64,000 nt of DNA, taken from Streptomyces sp. HUAS CB01. GTDB taxonomy: Bacteria > Actinomycetota > Actinomycetes > Streptomycetales > Streptomycetaceae. The translations under genes and the position numbers were made by a program. A model generated the notes under the pieces. That model saw only the letters and a list, made by a program, of their open reading frames with translations. It was not told the DNA's origin and did not search any database. The DNA is taken from contig NZ_CP129137.1 of NCBI RefSeq assembly GCF_030406905.1, forward strand, positions 4,732,001 through 4,796,000, in the 5' to 3' direction. Shown piece after piece: positions 35,014 through 45,004 of the stretch (its first letter is position 1; the number at the start of each line of letters is the position of its first letter).

Positions 35014-35029
35014 GTGACTGCGCAGTCAC
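35014..35029. promoter_or_regulatory. Perfect 16-bp palindrome upstream of sucC
   Basis: GTGACTGCGCAGTCAC is fully self-complementary and lies 82 bp before the sucC GTG, well placed for an operator. GTGA/TCAC half-sites resemble CRP/FNR or GntR sites, but with an 8-bp centre. Confidence 0.6.
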
Positions 35030-35110
35030 GTTGCCCTTCGCGGCACGCCCACGCAGACAACGAACCGCGAATCACTACTGCGACGATTAGAAGCAAAGGG
35101 ACGGACGCGC

Positions 35111-36286
35111 GTGGACCTGTTCGAGTACCAGGCGAGGGACCTCTTCGCCAAGCACGGTGTACCGGTGCTGGCCGGTGAAGTCATCGACACGCCTGAGGCG
35201 GCGCGCGAGGCGACCGAGCGACTGGGCGGCCGTTCGGTCGTCAAGGCGCAGGTGAAGGTCGGCGGCCGCGGCAAGGCCGGCGGCGTCAAGCTGGCCGCCA
35301 CGCCGGACGAGGCCGTCGCCCGTGCGACGGACATCCTCGGCATGGACATCAAGGGCCACACGGTCCACAAGGTGATGATCGCCGAGACGGCTCCCGAGAT
35401 CGCCGAGGAGTACTACGTCTCCTACCTCCTCGACCGCACCAACCGCACCTTCCTGGCCATGGCCTCGGTCGCGGGCGGCATGGACATCGAGGAGGTCGCC
35501 GCGACGACCCCCGAGAAGCTCGCCAAGATCCCGGTGGACGCGAACGACGGCGTCACCGCGGAGAAGGCCCGCGAGATCGTCGAGGCCGCCCAGTTCCCGG
35601 CCGAGGTCGCCGAGCAGGTCGCCGAGATCCTCGTGACCCTGTGGAAGACCTTCGTCGCGGAGGACGCCCTCCTCGTCGAGGTGAACCCGCTCGCGAAGGT
35701 CGCCGACGGCCGTGTCATCGCCCTGGACGGCAAGGTGTCGCTCGACGCCAACGCCGAGTTCCGCCAGCCGGAGCACGAGGCGCTCGAGGACAAGGCGTCG
35801 GCCAACCCGCTCGAGGCCGCCGCCAAGGCCAAGGGCCTCAACTACGTCAAGCTCGACGGCGAGGTCGGCATCATCGGCAACGGCGCGGGTCTGGTCATGT
35901 CGACCCTCGACGTCGTCGCGTACGCCGGTGAGAAGCACAACGGCGTCAAGCCCGCCAACTTCCTCGACATCGGTGGCGGTGCCTCCGCCGAGGTCATGGC
36001 GAACGGCCTGGAGATCATCCTCGGCGACCCGGACGTCAAGTCCGTCTTCGTCAACGTCTTCGGCGGCATCACCGCGTGCGACGCGGTCGCCAACGGCATC
36101 GTGCAGGCCCTGGAGCTCCTCGAGTCCAAGGGCGAGGCCGTGACGAAGCCGCTGGTCGTGCGCCTCGACGGCAACAACGCGGAGCTGGGTCGCCAGATCC
36201 TCGCGGACCGCAACCACCCGCTCGTCGAGCGTGTGGACACCATGGACGGTGCGGCCGACAAGGCCGCCGAGCTGGCTGCGAAGTAA
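35111..36286 (+). CDS. sucC: Succinate-CoA ligase, beta subunit
   Basis: The 391-residue protein is standard length. The ATP-grasp domain starts with the typical [19 protein letters not shown], and the nucleotide-binding region [20 protein letters not shown] is intact. The C-terminal CoA-ligase domain includes [15 protein letters not shown] and [15 protein letters not shown]. With SucD it interconverts succinyl-CoA and succinate with ATP or GTP in the TCA cycle. It starts with GTG at 35111 and is co-transcribed with sucD 20 bp downstream. Codon use is strongly GC3-biased, as in highly expressed genes. Confidence 0.98.
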   Translation: MDLFEYQARDLFAKHGVPVLAGEVIDTPEAAREATERLGGRSVVKAQVKVGGRGKAGGVKLAATPDEAVARATDILGMDIKGHTVHKVMIAETAPEIAEEYYVSYLLDRTNRTFLAMASVAGGMDIEEVAATTPEKLAKIPVDANDGVTAEKAREIVEAAQFPAEVAEQVAEILVTLWKTFVAEDALLVEVNPLAKVADGRVIALDGKVSLDANAEFRQPEHEALEDKASANPLEAAAKAKGLNYVKLDGEVGIIGNGAGLVMSTLDVVAYAGEKHNGVKPANFLDIGGGASAEVMANGLEIILGDPDVKSVFVNVFGGITACDAVANGIVQALELLESKGEAVTKPLVVRLDGNNAELGRQILADRNHPLVERVDTMDGAADKAAELAAK

Positions 36287-36306
36287 GGGACGAGGGACAC
36301 CACACC

Positions 36307-37191
36307 ATGGCTATCTTCCTCACCAAGGAATCCAAGGTCATCGTCCAGGGCATGACCGGCTCCGAGGGCCAGAAGCACACCAGGCGCATGCTGGCCTCCG
36401 GCACGAACGTCGTCGGTGGCGTGAACCCGCGCAAGGCGGGCACGACCGTCGACTTCGACGGGACCGAGGTCCCGGTCTTCGGCTCCGTCGCCGACGCCAT
36501 CAAGGAGACCGGCGCCGACGTCACGGTCATCTTCGTCCCGGAGAAGTTCACCAAGGACGCGGTCATCGAGGCGATCGACGCCGAGATCGGCCTCGCCGTC
36601 GTGATCACCGAGGGCGTCGCGGTCCACGACACCGCTCAGTTCTGGGCGTACGCCGGTGCCAAGGGCAACAAGACCCGCATCATCGGCCCCAACTGCCCGG
36701 GTCTGATCACCCCCGGCCAGTCGAACGCCGGCATCATCCCGGCCGACATCACCAAGCCCGGCCGCATCGGTCTCGTGTCCAAGTCCGGCACGCTGACCTA
36801 CCAGATGATGTACGAGCTCCGTGACATCGGCTTCAGCTCCTGCGTCGGCATCGGCGGTGACCCGATCATCGGCACCACCCACATCGACGCCCTGGCCGCC
36901 TTCGAGGCCGACCCGGACACCGACCTGATCGTGATGATCGGCGAGATCGGCGGCGACGCCGAGGAGCGCGCGGCCGACTTCATCAAGGCCAACGTGACCA
37001 AGCCGGTCGTCGGTTACGTCGCGGGCTTCACCGCCCCCGAGGGCAAGACCATGGGCCACGCCGGCGCCATCGTCTCCGGCTCCTCCGGCACCGCACAGGC
37101 CAAGAAGGAGGCCCTGGAGGCCGCGGGCGTGAAGGTCGGCAAGACCCCGACCGAGACCGCCAAGCTGGCGCGGGAGATCCTGCTCGGCTGA
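36307..37191 (+). CDS. sucD: Succinate-CoA ligase, alpha subunit
   Basis: The 294-residue protein has an N-terminal CoA-binding Rossmann domain ([22 protein letters not shown]) and a C-terminal ligase domain. The phosphorylated active-site histidine is His251 in [12 protein letters not shown]. It also has [13 protein letters not shown] and [14 protein letters not shown] as in the family. It is the partner of SucC in the same operon. A 21-bp hairpin follows. Confidence 0.98.
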   Translation: MAIFLTKESKVIVQGMTGSEGQKHTRRMLASGTNVVGGVNPRKAGTTVDFDGTEVPVFGSVADAIKETGADVTVIFVPEKFTKDAVIEAIDAEIGLAVVITEGVAVHDTAQFWAYAGAKGNKTRIIGPNCPGLITPGQSNAGIIPADITKPGRIGLVSKSGTLTYQMMYELRDIGFSSCVGIGGDPIIGTTHIDALAAFEADPDTDLIVMIGEIGGDAEERAADFIKANVTKPVVGYVAGFTAPEGKTMGHAGAIVSGSSGTAQAKKEALEAAGVKVGKTPTETAKLAREILLG

Positions 37192-37234
37192 TTCCCCCGT
37201 GCGCGGCCGCGACGGCCGCTCCCTGGGAGGACAT

Positions 37235-37280
37235 GCCGCTGGGCCCGCACCCCGGACTTCCGGGGTGCGGGTCCAGCGGC
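37235..37280. terminator. sucCD bidirectional terminator
   Basis: A 21-bp stem (37235-37255 with 37260-37280, one G-U pair) with a 4-nt loop is the strongest hairpin in the window. It separates sucD from the convergent XRE/ECF-like gene. Confidence 0.92.
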
Positions 37281-37313
37281 GTTCCGCGGCGCGGGCGCCC
37301 GGGACGGTGGCGG

Positions 37314-38969
37314 TCAGCGGGCCAGCGGGACGAGGCGCGCCGGACCGGCGCCGGGATGCGAACGGAGCTGGACCCGCAGCCGGTAGTCCTCCTTCGACCA
37401 GGGCTCGGGACCGCTCCGCGGCGGCACGCCGCCCACCCGCTCGCCGGGTGCCTGCGGCGGCTCGTAGTGGTCCTCGGTGACGGCCATGGTCACGGCTGCT
37501 GCGCCGAGGATCAGGACGGTGAGCCCGATCGCGGCGCGCGTCCAGAGCTCGGCCCGGCGCTCGCTGCCGCCGCGCACCGAGCGGGCCGAGGCGAGCCTCG
37601 GCGCCGACAGGTTGGCCACCAGATCGCTCAGCTCGTGCTGGAGTGCGTCGGGCTCGGCCAGTTCGGGGATCTGCTCGGCGACGGCCGCCCGGGCGTGCAA
37701 CAGCCGGTGTGCGGCGGCCGGCGTGCTCGCCTCGGTCTCGGCAGCGGTATCGGGAAGGTCGAGGCCCAGGCCGTCGTACAGGAGCAGCGTGCGGCGGTAC
37801 GACGGCGGCAGCCCGAGCAGTGCCTCGCGGAGCGTGCGCCCGCCGGGGTACGCGGCGGCGGCCGGACGGGCCGACGCGACGGGGTCGGCGCGGCGGTGGG
37901 CGCGGCGCAGACGGTGCCAGGGCGACATGGCGTACTCGTACGCGGCCGCCCGTACCCAGCCCGACGGATCCCGGTCCACGGCGACCTCGGGCCAGCGCTG
38001 CCAGGCCAGGTGGAAGGCGCGCTCGACGGCCTCCCGGGACAGCGACTGCCGCCCGGTGAGCAGCAGGGTCTGACGGACGAGATCGGGGGCCGTACGGGCG
38101 TACAGCTCGTCGAAGGCCTGCTCCGCGGTCAGCGCGGCCCCGTCCGCGTCCGGGACGGGTGGCCGCCCGGAGGGTTCCGCGGGGCGGGCGGCGCCGATGG
38201 TCTCCTCCCCCAGGGAGGCTTCCTGCCGGGTGGTCCCCGAGGCTTCGGGGTGCTCGGCGGAGGTCCGGACGGGGGCCGTCTTGGGATACGGGCGCGGGGG
38301 GTCGGGCGGCGGAGGTGGCGCGGAGGCACCGGGCCGGGCCGCGGCCGCCTTCCGGTACCCGGCGGCGGGGCTCGCGGCCGGGTACCCGGAGGCACCACCG
38401 GTGGTGGAGCGCGTGGGGGCGGGGCTCCCGGTCTTCGCGGCGGTGGGGCTCGCGACGGAGCTGCCGGTCGTGGGTGTTGCGACGGTGGTGGGGGGCGCGG
38501 CGGAGCTGCCGGTCGTGGAGCGCGTGGGAGCGCGGCTCCCGGCGGCGGGACTTTCGGTGGGGGTGTCACGGCCTTCCCTGGTGGGAGCGGCATCCCCGGA
38601 ACTCTCCGTCCCCCCGGTGCGCCCGCCGTCAGCACGGCGCCGGTCCGGAGCGGGCGAAGGGCTTCCGGGCCGCTCCTCGCCGGTGGCGGCCGCCGCAGGT
38701 CCGGCCTCCTCGCCGGCCTCGGGCAGGGACTCCCGGGCCGAGAGCTCGGCCTCGTACGCGGCGAGCAGCTTCGCGTACGCCTCACGCTTGCGCCCGCGGG
38801 GGTCGCTGCGGCCGGTCTCCCAGGCCCTGACCGTCGCCCTGGTGACGCCCAGGGCCTCCGCCAACTGCTCCTCGGACAGCGCCTTGGCCTCACGCAGCCT
38901 GCGGCGTTCCTTGGGCGAGGGCAACGGAGGCGCGGCCGCTTCGGTGCTGTCCGCGGCGCTCTTCGTCAT
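37314..38969 (-). CDS. XRE-type HTH / ECF-sigma-like / transmembrane fusion protein
   Basis: The protein has 551 residues. The N-terminus (~20-75) is an XRE HTH (LREAKALSEEQLAEALGVTRATVRAWETGRSDP). About 200 residues of Pro/Ser/Thr-rich linker with TRSTTG repeats follow. Residues ~285-350 resemble ECF sigma region 2 (FDELYARTAPDLVRQTLLLTGR...AFHLAWQRW) and ~385-440 region 4 (REALLGLPPSYRRTLLLYDGLGL...AAAHRLLHARA). A single membrane helix lies near 490 (AAIGLTVLILGAAAVTMAV). A membrane-tethered sigma-like regulator is implied, but DNA-contact residues look degenerate. Confidence 0.8.
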   Translation of the reverse strand: MTKSAADSTEAAAPPLPSPKERRRLREAKALSEEQLAEALGVTRATVRAWETGRSDPRGRKREAYAKLLAAYEAELSARESLPEAGEEAGPAAAATGEERPGSPSPAPDRRRADGGRTGGTESSGDAAPTREGRDTPTESPAAGSRAPTRSTTGSSAAPPTTVATPTTGSSVASPTAAKTGSPAPTRSTTGGASGYPAASPAAGYRKAAAARPGASAPPPPPDPPRPYPKTAPVRTSAEHPEASGTTRQEASLGEETIGAARPAEPSGRPPVPDADGAALTAEQAFDELYARTAPDLVRQTLLLTGRQSLSREAVERAFHLAWQRWPEVAVDRDPSGWVRAAAYEYAMSPWHRLRRAHRRADPVASARPAAAAYPGGRTLREALLGLPPSYRRTLLLYDGLGLDLPDTAAETEASTPAAAHRLLHARAAVAEQIPELAEPDALQHELSDLVANLSAPRLASARSVRGGSERRAELWTRAAIGLTVLILGAAAVTMAVTEDHYEPPQAPGERVGGVPPRSGPEPWSKEDYRLRVQLRSHPGAGPARLVPLAR

Positions 38970-39085
38970 GAAGACCTCCCCGGGAGGGCGTACTGGGCCG
39001 AAAAGTACATAAGCGTATTTTTAGCGACACAGCGAGCAATCTCTCGTTACGCGGATAAAGCGCGTGTCGTTGGCAGCATGGCCGC

Positions 39086-41374
39086 GTGACCCAGACGACC
39101 GATCGTGGCCCCGCGGGCGTGGCCGTGCAGGGCGGCCGGTCCGCGGCCGCGCTGACGATGTCCCTGATGCGCGGGGCGATCGCGGCGGGCCTCGGGCTCG
39201 GCGCACTCGCCGCGCTCGTGACGGTGATGTGGATCAGCTCCCCGTACCCGGACAGCGGACCCGACGGAGCACTCCACGCCGCTGCCGGCATGTGGCTGCT
39301 CGCCCACGGCACGGAGCTGATCAGATCCGAGACGCTCTCCGAGGTGCCCGCCCCGGTGGGTCTGGTCCCGCTGCTGCTCACGGCACTGCCGGTGTTCCTG
39401 GTGTACCGGGCCGCGCGCGACGCCGTCGAGACGGCGGAAGGGCTGCGACAGCCGTCGGCGAGCACGGCGGTCATCGGAGTGAGCTGCGGATATCTGCTCG
39501 TGGCGGTCGGCGCGGTGCTCTACTCCAGGGGCGGCGAACTCGCCGCCGAACCCCTCAGCGCGCTGCTGCACGTACCCGTGCTGGTGGCGATCGCGGCAGC
39601 GGCGGGCGTGTGGACGGCCTGCGGACGCCCGCACGGGCCGCTGCCCGGTTGGGTCCCGGAGGCCGCGCGGATCGCCCTGGCCCGCTCATGGGTGATCGTG
39701 GGGTTCCGTGCCGCTGGACTCGCGATCGCGGTGCTGGTCGGAGGTGGAGCGCTGATCGTCGGTGCCTCACTGGTGGCGCACGCGGGCGCGGCACAGGAGG
39801 TGTTCGTCCAGCTCGCGCACGACTGGCAGGGCAGATTCGCGCTGCTGCTGCTCGTGCTGGCGCTGATGCCGAACGCCGCGGTCTGGGCGGCCGCCTACGG
39901 GCTGGGGCCGGGGTTCGTGCTCGGCGCGGGCGCGACGGCCACGCCGCTGGGCCTCGCGGGAACCCCGGCGCTGCCGCCCTTCCCGCTGCTCGCCGCGGTG
40001 CCGCTCGACAGGGCGGGCATGCCGCTGGGTCTGGCCGCGGCGGTCGTCCCCGTCGCGGCCGGGCTCGTGGTGGCCTGGTGCGCGGCGCCACGGGCGGGGT
40101 CGCCGGAGGCGGAGGCGCGGGGCGGGAAGGACCGGGGCACGGAGAGCGGCCCGGGAAACGGCACGATCGCCGCGCCGGCACCCGTGAGCCGAGGCGGGAC
40201 CGCGCTCACCGCGCTGCTCGCGGCCGCCGTGTGCGGGGCGCTCATGGCCGTCCTCTCGGCGGCGGCCGGCGGGGCGCTCGGCACGGGCGTCCTGGCCTCC
40301 TTCGGCCCGGTCTGGTGGCTCACGGGCCCGGCCGCGTTCCTCTGGGCCGCCGCGGTGGGGGTGCCCGTGGCCCTGGCGCTCCATGCCTGGCGCTTCCGCG
40401 ACGCCGACCGCCGACTGCGCGTTCCGCGCTGGGAGGCCATCAAGCAGGCGTCGGGCGGCCTGATGGCGGCGATCCCGTTCCCGTCACCGGCCTCGCCGAC
40501 GTCACCGGCCGATGCCGGCCCGCCGGCTTCCCCGTCCTCGTCGGCCTCCCCGGCTTCCCCGGCTTCCCCGGCTTCCCCGGCTTCCCCGGCTTCCCCGTCC
40601 TCGTCGGCTTCCGTGGACCGCGACGGTCAGTGGGCACCCGAGGCACCTGCCGGAGCCGGGCCCGGAGCCGATGTCCTCCCCGGCGCGACGGGCCCGACCG
40701 GCGCGAGGCATCCCACTGCCCCGATGGCCCCGATGGCCCCGATGGCCGCGACCGGTCCGGCAGGGCCGGGGCCGGATGTGCCGCCGGTACCGGGCAGGGA
40801 TCCGGTTCCCCGGCTCGCGATGCCTGTCGGAGGCCCCGGGATCAACGGGGGTGTCCGGGGCGAACTCCCGCCCGTCCGCGCGCTGCCCGGCTCCGCACCC
40901 ACCGACCCCGGTTCCGCACGGAGGCCAAGGCCCGCCGCCGCGGATCCCGCCCCCGGCTCCGCGTCCCGGTCACTGTCCGCCTGTACAGGTCCCGTGCCGG
41001 GCTCCGTGCCGGGCGCGTCCGTGCCAGCCGGCCCCGGCCCCGGCCTCGCGCCCCCCGGCCCCGGCGCCTCGCCGAAGTCACCGTCCGCCGGTACCGGTAC
41101 GGGCCCCGGCCCCGGTCCCGCGCCGGGCGCCCCCGCCCCCACGCCCAGCCCCCGAGGAGCCGGGCCCGCCGGAGCCGGACCTGTCCCCCGTGACGGCGGC
41201 CCGGCAGCCGGTCGTTCGCGTGCGGGTGGCCCGGTGGGCCCGGTCGGGGGCAGTGGGCTCGGCAGCTGGCCGGGCCTGTCCGGCGGGCAGGCGCAGGGCT
41301 CCGAGCACTCACCAGCCGCCGGGGACCCGCGCCCCGGGCCGAAGCCCGCGCACGGTGACTGCGCCACCCCGTGA
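39086..41374 (+). CDS. DUF6350 family polytopic membrane protein with long Pro/Ala tail
   Basis: The 762-residue protein starts at a GTG. About nine hydrophobic helices span residues ~20-455 ([23 protein letters not shown] ... [18 protein letters not shown]), matching the DUF6350 family conserved upstream of purN in Streptomyces. The final ~300 residues are low-complexity Pro/Gly/Ala/Ser, including (PAS)n from 9-bp DNA repeats at 40552-40596 and MAP repeats at 40723-40749. The tail is likely disordered and variable in length. Function unknown; a transporter-like or envelope role is possible. Confidence 0.8.
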   Translation: MTQTTDRGPAGVAVQGGRSAAALTMSLMRGAIAAGLGLGALAALVTVMWISSPYPDSGPDGALHAAAGMWLLAHGTELIRSETLSEVPAPVGLVPLLLTALPVFLVYRAARDAVETAEGLRQPSASTAVIGVSCGYLLVAVGAVLYSRGGELAAEPLSALLHVPVLVAIAAAAGVWTACGRPHGPLPGWVPEAARIALARSWVIVGFRAAGLAIAVLVGGGALIVGASLVAHAGAAQEVFVQLAHDWQGRFALLLLVLALMPNAAVWAAAYGLGPGFVLGAGATATPLGLAGTPALPPFPLLAAVPLDRAGMPLGLAAAVVPVAAGLVVAWCAAPRAGSPEAEARGGKDRGTESGPGNGTIAAPAPVSRGGTALTALLAAAVCGALMAVLSAAAGGALGTGVLASFGPVWWLTGPAAFLWAAAVGVPVALALHAWRFRDADRRLRVPRWEAIKQASGGLMAAIPFPSPASPTSPADAGPPASPSSSASPASPASPASPASPASPSSSASVDRDGQWAPEAPAGAGPGADVLPGATGPTGARHPTAPMAPMAPMAATGPAGPGPDVPPVPGRDPVPRLAMPVGGPGINGGVRGELPPVRALPGSAPTDPGSARRPRPAAADPAPGSASRSLSACTGPVPGSVPGASVPAGPGPGLAPPGPGASPKSPSAGTGTGPGPGPAPGAPAPTPSPRGAGPAGAGPVPRDGGPAAGRSRAGGPVGPVGGSGLGSWPGLSGGQAQGSEHSPAAGDPRPGPKPAHGDCATP
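40552..40596 (+). repeat. 9-bp tandem repeats coding for Pro-Ala-Ser
   Basis: GGCTTCCCC repeats five times without interruption. A second 9-bp array, GATGGCCCC, lies at 40723-40749 (last copy diverged). Both keep the reading frame. Confidence 0.9.
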
Positions 41375-41456
41375 CCGGACGCACAGAACGACGGCCGCCC
41401 GCACGTTTCCGTACGGGCGGCCGTGTCACGCTCTCCGGCCGATCCGCGTCCGAGGC

Positions 41457-41626
41457 GACCGGCGGCGGCGACCGATCCCGGCGGTGGGTGTGCGCGGTGC
41501 CGAACGCGACCGGCGGCGACCGATTCCCGGCCGGTGCGGGTGCGCGGTGCCGAACGCGGCCGGTGCGGGTGCGCGGTGCCGAACGCGACCGGCGGCGGTG
41601 ACCGATCCCGGCGGTGCGTGTGCGCC
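41457..41626. repeat. Tandem repeats in the DUF6350 / membrane-protein spacer
   Basis: GTGCGCGGTGCCGAACGCG recurs at about 41490, 41540 and 41569, and GACCGATCCCGGCGGTG recurs at both ends, giving units of ~50 and ~29 bp. It occupies most of the 41375-41658 spacer between two convergent genes. Confidence 0.8.
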
Positions 41627-41658
41627 GCACCGGGTGGCCGTCGCTCGCCGCGGTCCGG

Positions 41659-42474
41659 CTACTCCTTGACGCCGATGACCCCGCGCAGCGGTTCCGGCAG
41701 CAGGGTGTTGCAGGAGATCTGGCCGGTCTTCGTCAGCGAGTCGGACACGCACGTGTAGAAGTCCCGGTACACCAGCTGCATCGTGAACGTCATCGCCACG
41801 ATGGTGAGGGCGATCCCGGCCATCACGAGTCCGCTCACCGCCGCCGTCACCTGCGGACGGCCCGAGGGCTGTCCCGGCGCCTGGGGGGAGGGGGCCGCCG
41901 CGGACGTCGCGTCGCCCGGCGTCGTCCGGCGGGACTTGGCGCGAAGCGAGCTGCCGCCCCAGTAGATCGCGAGGGCCCCGAGGAGGAGGGCGATCTCGGG
42001 GAAGTCGAACAGGGCGAAGAAGAACGCCCACATACCGCCGAGGAGTGCGTACCGGGCCCGGCGCTGGACCGGATCCGTCGGGTCCCAGCGCAGACCGGTT
42101 CCCTGGCCGGGGCCGCCCTCCGGGCCGCCCTGGCCGCCGCCGCTTCCGCCTTCCTTGCCCGGTCGGCCGCCGAAGCCGCCCGAGGAACGGCCCGGCTGGC
42201 GGTTGCTCCACTGGCTGCCCCAGGGTGTCCGCCCGTCCTCCCCCTCACCGTCCTCACCGGAACCACGCCGGTCCCGGCCCGAGGAGTCGTCATCCGACCC
42301 GTGCCGAGGCTGCCACGGCTGGTCCGGCGAGCCCGCCGGCGGAGGCGCGAACGGATTGCTCTCGTCCTTGGGCGGCTCCGTGGGCTCCGTGGACTGGCGT
42401 TCCCGCAGCAGCAGGGAGCCCCGCTCGGCGGAGAGCGGGAGGCGGAGTGCCGTGCGGCGGCATCGGTCCGGCAT
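41659..42474 (-). CDS. Membrane protein with long disordered N-terminus
   Basis: The protein has 271 residues if started at the ATG at 42474, whose ribosome site is weak; a later non-ATG start cannot be excluded. About 130 N-terminal residues are Pro/Gly/Ser/charged low-complexity. Two paired hydrophobic segments follow (YALLGGMWAFFFALFDFPEIALLLGALAIYWG and AAVSGLVMAGIALTIVAMTFTM), then a short tail with two Cys (FYTCVSDSLTKTGQISCNTLLP). It is divergent from purN. No recognised function. Confidence 0.7.
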   Translation of the reverse strand: MPDRCRRTALRLPLSAERGSLLLRERQSTEPTEPPKDESNPFAPPPAGSPDQPWQPRHGSDDDSSGRDRRGSGEDGEGEDGRTPWGSQWSNRQPGRSSGGFGGRPGKEGGSGGGQGGPEGGPGQGTGLRWDPTDPVQRRARYALLGGMWAFFFALFDFPEIALLLGALAIYWGGSSLRAKSRRTTPGDATSAAAPSPQAPGQPSGRPQVTAAVSGLVMAGIALTIVAMTFTMQLVYRDFYTCVSDSLTKTGQISCNTLLPEPLRGVIGVKE

Positions 42475-42652
42475 GGTGGTGAACGTCTTCCCCTCGTGTA
42501 CCTCTGTACGCGGGTACTCCGTCTGGGACGGGCCCTGCCCCCAGACGCTACCTCCCGGCCCAGCCCCCGTCCCGCGGGGGCCGCTCGGTGTGCCGGTATC
42601 GTTGCTGACGGTCGACGGCTTCGTAGAGTTCCCCTATCGCCGGGCTCGTTTC

Positions 42653-42678
42653 GTTCGTACGACCATACAAATACGAAC
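42653..42678. promoter_or_regulatory. Inverted repeat upstream of purN
   Basis: GTTCGTA (42653-42659) and TACGAAC (42672-42678) are perfect complements separated by 12 nt in an AT-rich island 23 bp before the purN GTG. It could be an operator for purine control or an RNA hairpin near the ribosome site. Confidence 0.5.
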
Positions 42679-42700
42679 CGCAACGCGAAAAGAGTCCCTT

Positions 42701-43318
42701 GTGGCTGCCGCCCGCCTCGTCGTCCTGGTCTCCGGATCCGGCACCAACTTCCAGGCGCTGCTCGACGCCATCGGCGACGATCCCGAGGGCTTCGGCGCCC
42801 GGATCGTCGCCGTGGGCGCGGACCGGGACGGCATCGCCGGTCTCGAGCGGGCCCGGGCCGCCGGCATTCCCACCTTCGTGTGCAAGGTCCGGGACCACGC
42901 CACCCGCGAGGAGTGGGACCGCGCCCTGACCGCGGCCACGGCCGCGTACGAGCCCGATCTCGTCGTCTCGGCCGGCTTCATGAAGATCGTCGGCAAGGAC
43001 TTCCTCGCCCGCTTCGGCGGCCGGTTCGTGAACACGCACCCCGCGCTGCTGCCCAGCTTTCCCGGTGCCCACGGAGTGCGTGACGCGCTCGCCTACGGGG
43101 TGAAGGTCACCGGTTGCACCGTCCACTTCGTCGACGACGGCGTCGACACGGGCCCGATCATCGCCCAGGGCGTGGTCGAGGTCCGCAACGAGGACGACGA
43201 AGCCGCTCTGCACGAGCGCATCAAGGAAGTCGAGCGCCAGCTGCTCGTCGAGGTCGTGGGGCGTCTGGCCCGTAACGGCTACCGCATTGAGGGACGAAAG
43301 GTTCATGTCGGTGAATAA
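42701..43318 (+). CDS. purN: Phosphoribosylglycinamide formyltransferase
   Basis: The 205-residue enzyme transfers a formyl group from 10-formyl-THF to GAR in purine synthesis. [20 protein letters not shown] is the phosphate-binding N-terminus. [15 protein letters not shown] carries the catalytic Asn/His pair and [16 protein letters not shown] the catalytic Asp. The GTG at 42701 gives the usual length. Its last 14 nt overlap the purH start, so the two are translationally coupled; folD, which makes the cofactor, lies 3 kb on. Confidence 0.97.
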   Translation: MAAARLVVLVSGSGTNFQALLDAIGDDPEGFGARIVAVGADRDGIAGLERARAAGIPTFVCKVRDHATREEWDRALTAATAAYEPDLVVSAGFMKIVGKDFLARFGGRFVNTHPALLPSFPGAHGVRDALAYGVKVTGCTVHFVDDGVDTGPIIAQGVVEVRNEDDEAALHERIKEVERQLLVEVVGRLARNGYRIEGRKVHVGE

Positions 43319-44885
43319 GCCCATCCGTCGCGCGTTGATCAGTGTCTACGACAAGACGGGGCTGGAAGTGCTCGCCCGAGGGCTCCACGAGGCCGGCGTC
43401 GAGCTCGTCTCCACGGGTTCCACCGCGGGGAGGATCGCCGCGGCCGGTGTCCCGGTGACCAAGGTCGAGGAGCTGACCGGCTTCCCCGAGTGCCTGGACG
43501 GCCGCGTCAAGACGCTGCACCCGCGGGTGCACGCCGGAATCCTCGCCGACCTCCGCCTCGACGCGCACCGCGAGCAGCTCGCCGAGCTCGGGGTGGAGCC
43601 GTTCGACCTCGTGGTCGTGAACCTGTACCCCTTCCGGGAGACCGTGGCCTCGGGCGCGAGCCCCGACGAGTGCGTCGAGCAGATCGACATCGGCGGCCCG
43701 TCGATGGTCCGCGCCGCCGCCAAGAACCACCCCTCGGTGGCGGTCGTCACCAGCCCGGCGCGCTACGCCGACGTGCTCACCGCGGCCTCCTCCGGCGGCT
43801 TCGACCTCGCCGCCCGCAAGCGCCTGGCCGCCGAGGCGTTCCAGCACACCGCCGCGTACGACGTGGCGGTCGCATCCTGGTTCGCCTCCTCGTACGCCCC
43901 GGCCGACGCCGCCTCCGACAGCGGCTCCGCCGCAGGCGCGTTCCCCGACTTCCTCGGCGCCACGTACCACCGCTCGAACGTCCTGCGCTACGGCGAGAAC
44001 CCGCACCAGGGCGCCGCGCTGTACGTCACGGAGGAGGGCGGCGGGCTCGCCCAGGCCGAGCAGTTGCACGGCAAGGAGATGTCGTTCAACAACTACACGG
44101 ACACGGAGGCGGCCCGCCGTGCCGCGTACGACCACGCCGAGCCGTGCGTGGCCATCATCAAGCACGCGAACCCGTGCGGCATCGCGATCGGCGCCGACGT
44201 CGCCGAGGCGCACCGCAAGGCCCACGCCTGCGACCCGCTGTCGGCGTTCGGCGGCGTGATCGCGGTCAACCGCCCGGTGTCGGTGGCGATGGCCGAGCAG
44301 GTTGCCGAGATCTTCACCGAGGTCATCGTGGCCCCGGACTACGAGGACGGCGCCGTCGAGGTGCTGGCGCGCAAGAAGAACATCCGTGTGCTGCGCTGCC
44401 CCGACGCCCCGTCAGCGCCGGTGGAGGTCAAGCCGATCGACGGGGGCGCGCTGCTCCAGGTCACCGACCGCCTCCAGGCCGGGGGCGACGACCCGGCCGC
44501 GTGGACCCTCGCCACCGGTGAGGCGCTGTCCGCGGAGGAGCTGGCCGAACTCGCCTTCGCCTGGCGGGCCTGCCGTGCCGTCAAGTCCAACGCGATCCTC
44601 CTCGCCAAGGACGGCGCGAGCGTGGGTGTCGGCATGGGCCAGGTCAACCGGGTCGACTCCGCCAAGCTCGCCGTCGAGCGCGCGGGCGAGGAGCGGGCGG
44701 CCGGGGCCTATGCCGCCTCCGACGCGTTCTTCCCGTTCCCCGACGGGTTGGAGATCCTGACCGCTGCCGGCGTCAAGGCCGTGGTCCAGCCGGGCGGTTC
44801 GGTCCGTGACGAGCAGGTCGTCGAGGCGGCGCGCAAGGCCGGCGTGACGATGTACTTCACCGGCACGCGTCACTTCTTCCACTGA
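43305..44885 (+). CDS. purH: Bifunctional AICAR transformylase / IMP cyclohydrolase
   Basis: The 526-residue protein has an N-terminal IMP cyclohydrolase (MGS-like) domain ([20 protein letters not shown] ... [19 protein letters not shown]). The C-terminal AICAR transformylase domain has the conserved [27 protein letters not shown] and [12 protein letters not shown] (catalytic Lys-His), and ends FTGTRHFFH. It completes IMP synthesis. The ATG at 43305 lies within purN. Confidence 0.98.
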   Translation: MSVNKPIRRALISVYDKTGLEVLARGLHEAGVELVSTGSTAGRIAAAGVPVTKVEELTGFPECLDGRVKTLHPRVHAGILADLRLDAHREQLAELGVEPFDLVVVNLYPFRETVASGASPDECVEQIDIGGPSMVRAAAKNHPSVAVVTSPARYADVLTAASSGGFDLAARKRLAAEAFQHTAAYDVAVASWFASSYAPADAASDSGSAAGAFPDFLGATYHRSNVLRYGENPHQGAALYVTEEGGGLAQAEQLHGKEMSFNNYTDTEAARRAAYDHAEPCVAIIKHANPCGIAIGADVAEAHRKAHACDPLSAFGGVIAVNRPVSVAMAEQVAEIFTEVIVAPDYEDGAVEVLARKKNIRVLRCPDAPSAPVEVKPIDGGALLQVTDRLQAGGDDPAAWTLATGEALSAEELAELAFAWRACRAVKSNAILLAKDGASVGVGMGQVNRVDSAKLAVERAGEERAAGAYAASDAFFPFPDGLEILTAAGVKAVVQPGGSVRDEQVVEAARKAGVTMYFTGTRHFFH

Positions 44886-44907
44886 CGCGCACCGGCGCCC
44901 GACAGGC

Positions 44908-44951
44908 CGAAGGCCGTAACGCCCGCTCGTCGGCGGGGGTTACGGCCTTCG
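44908..44951. terminator. purNH bidirectional terminator
   Basis: A perfect 13-bp stem (44908-44920 with 44939-44951) continues, after one G-G mismatch, into CCCGC/GCGGG. It lies between purH and a convergent membrane-protein gene. Confidence 0.9.
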
Positions 44952-45004
44952 TGCCTGCCTGGCGCGCCGGGGACGGACCGGCTCGGCCGTCCGGGGCGGA
45001 AGGG

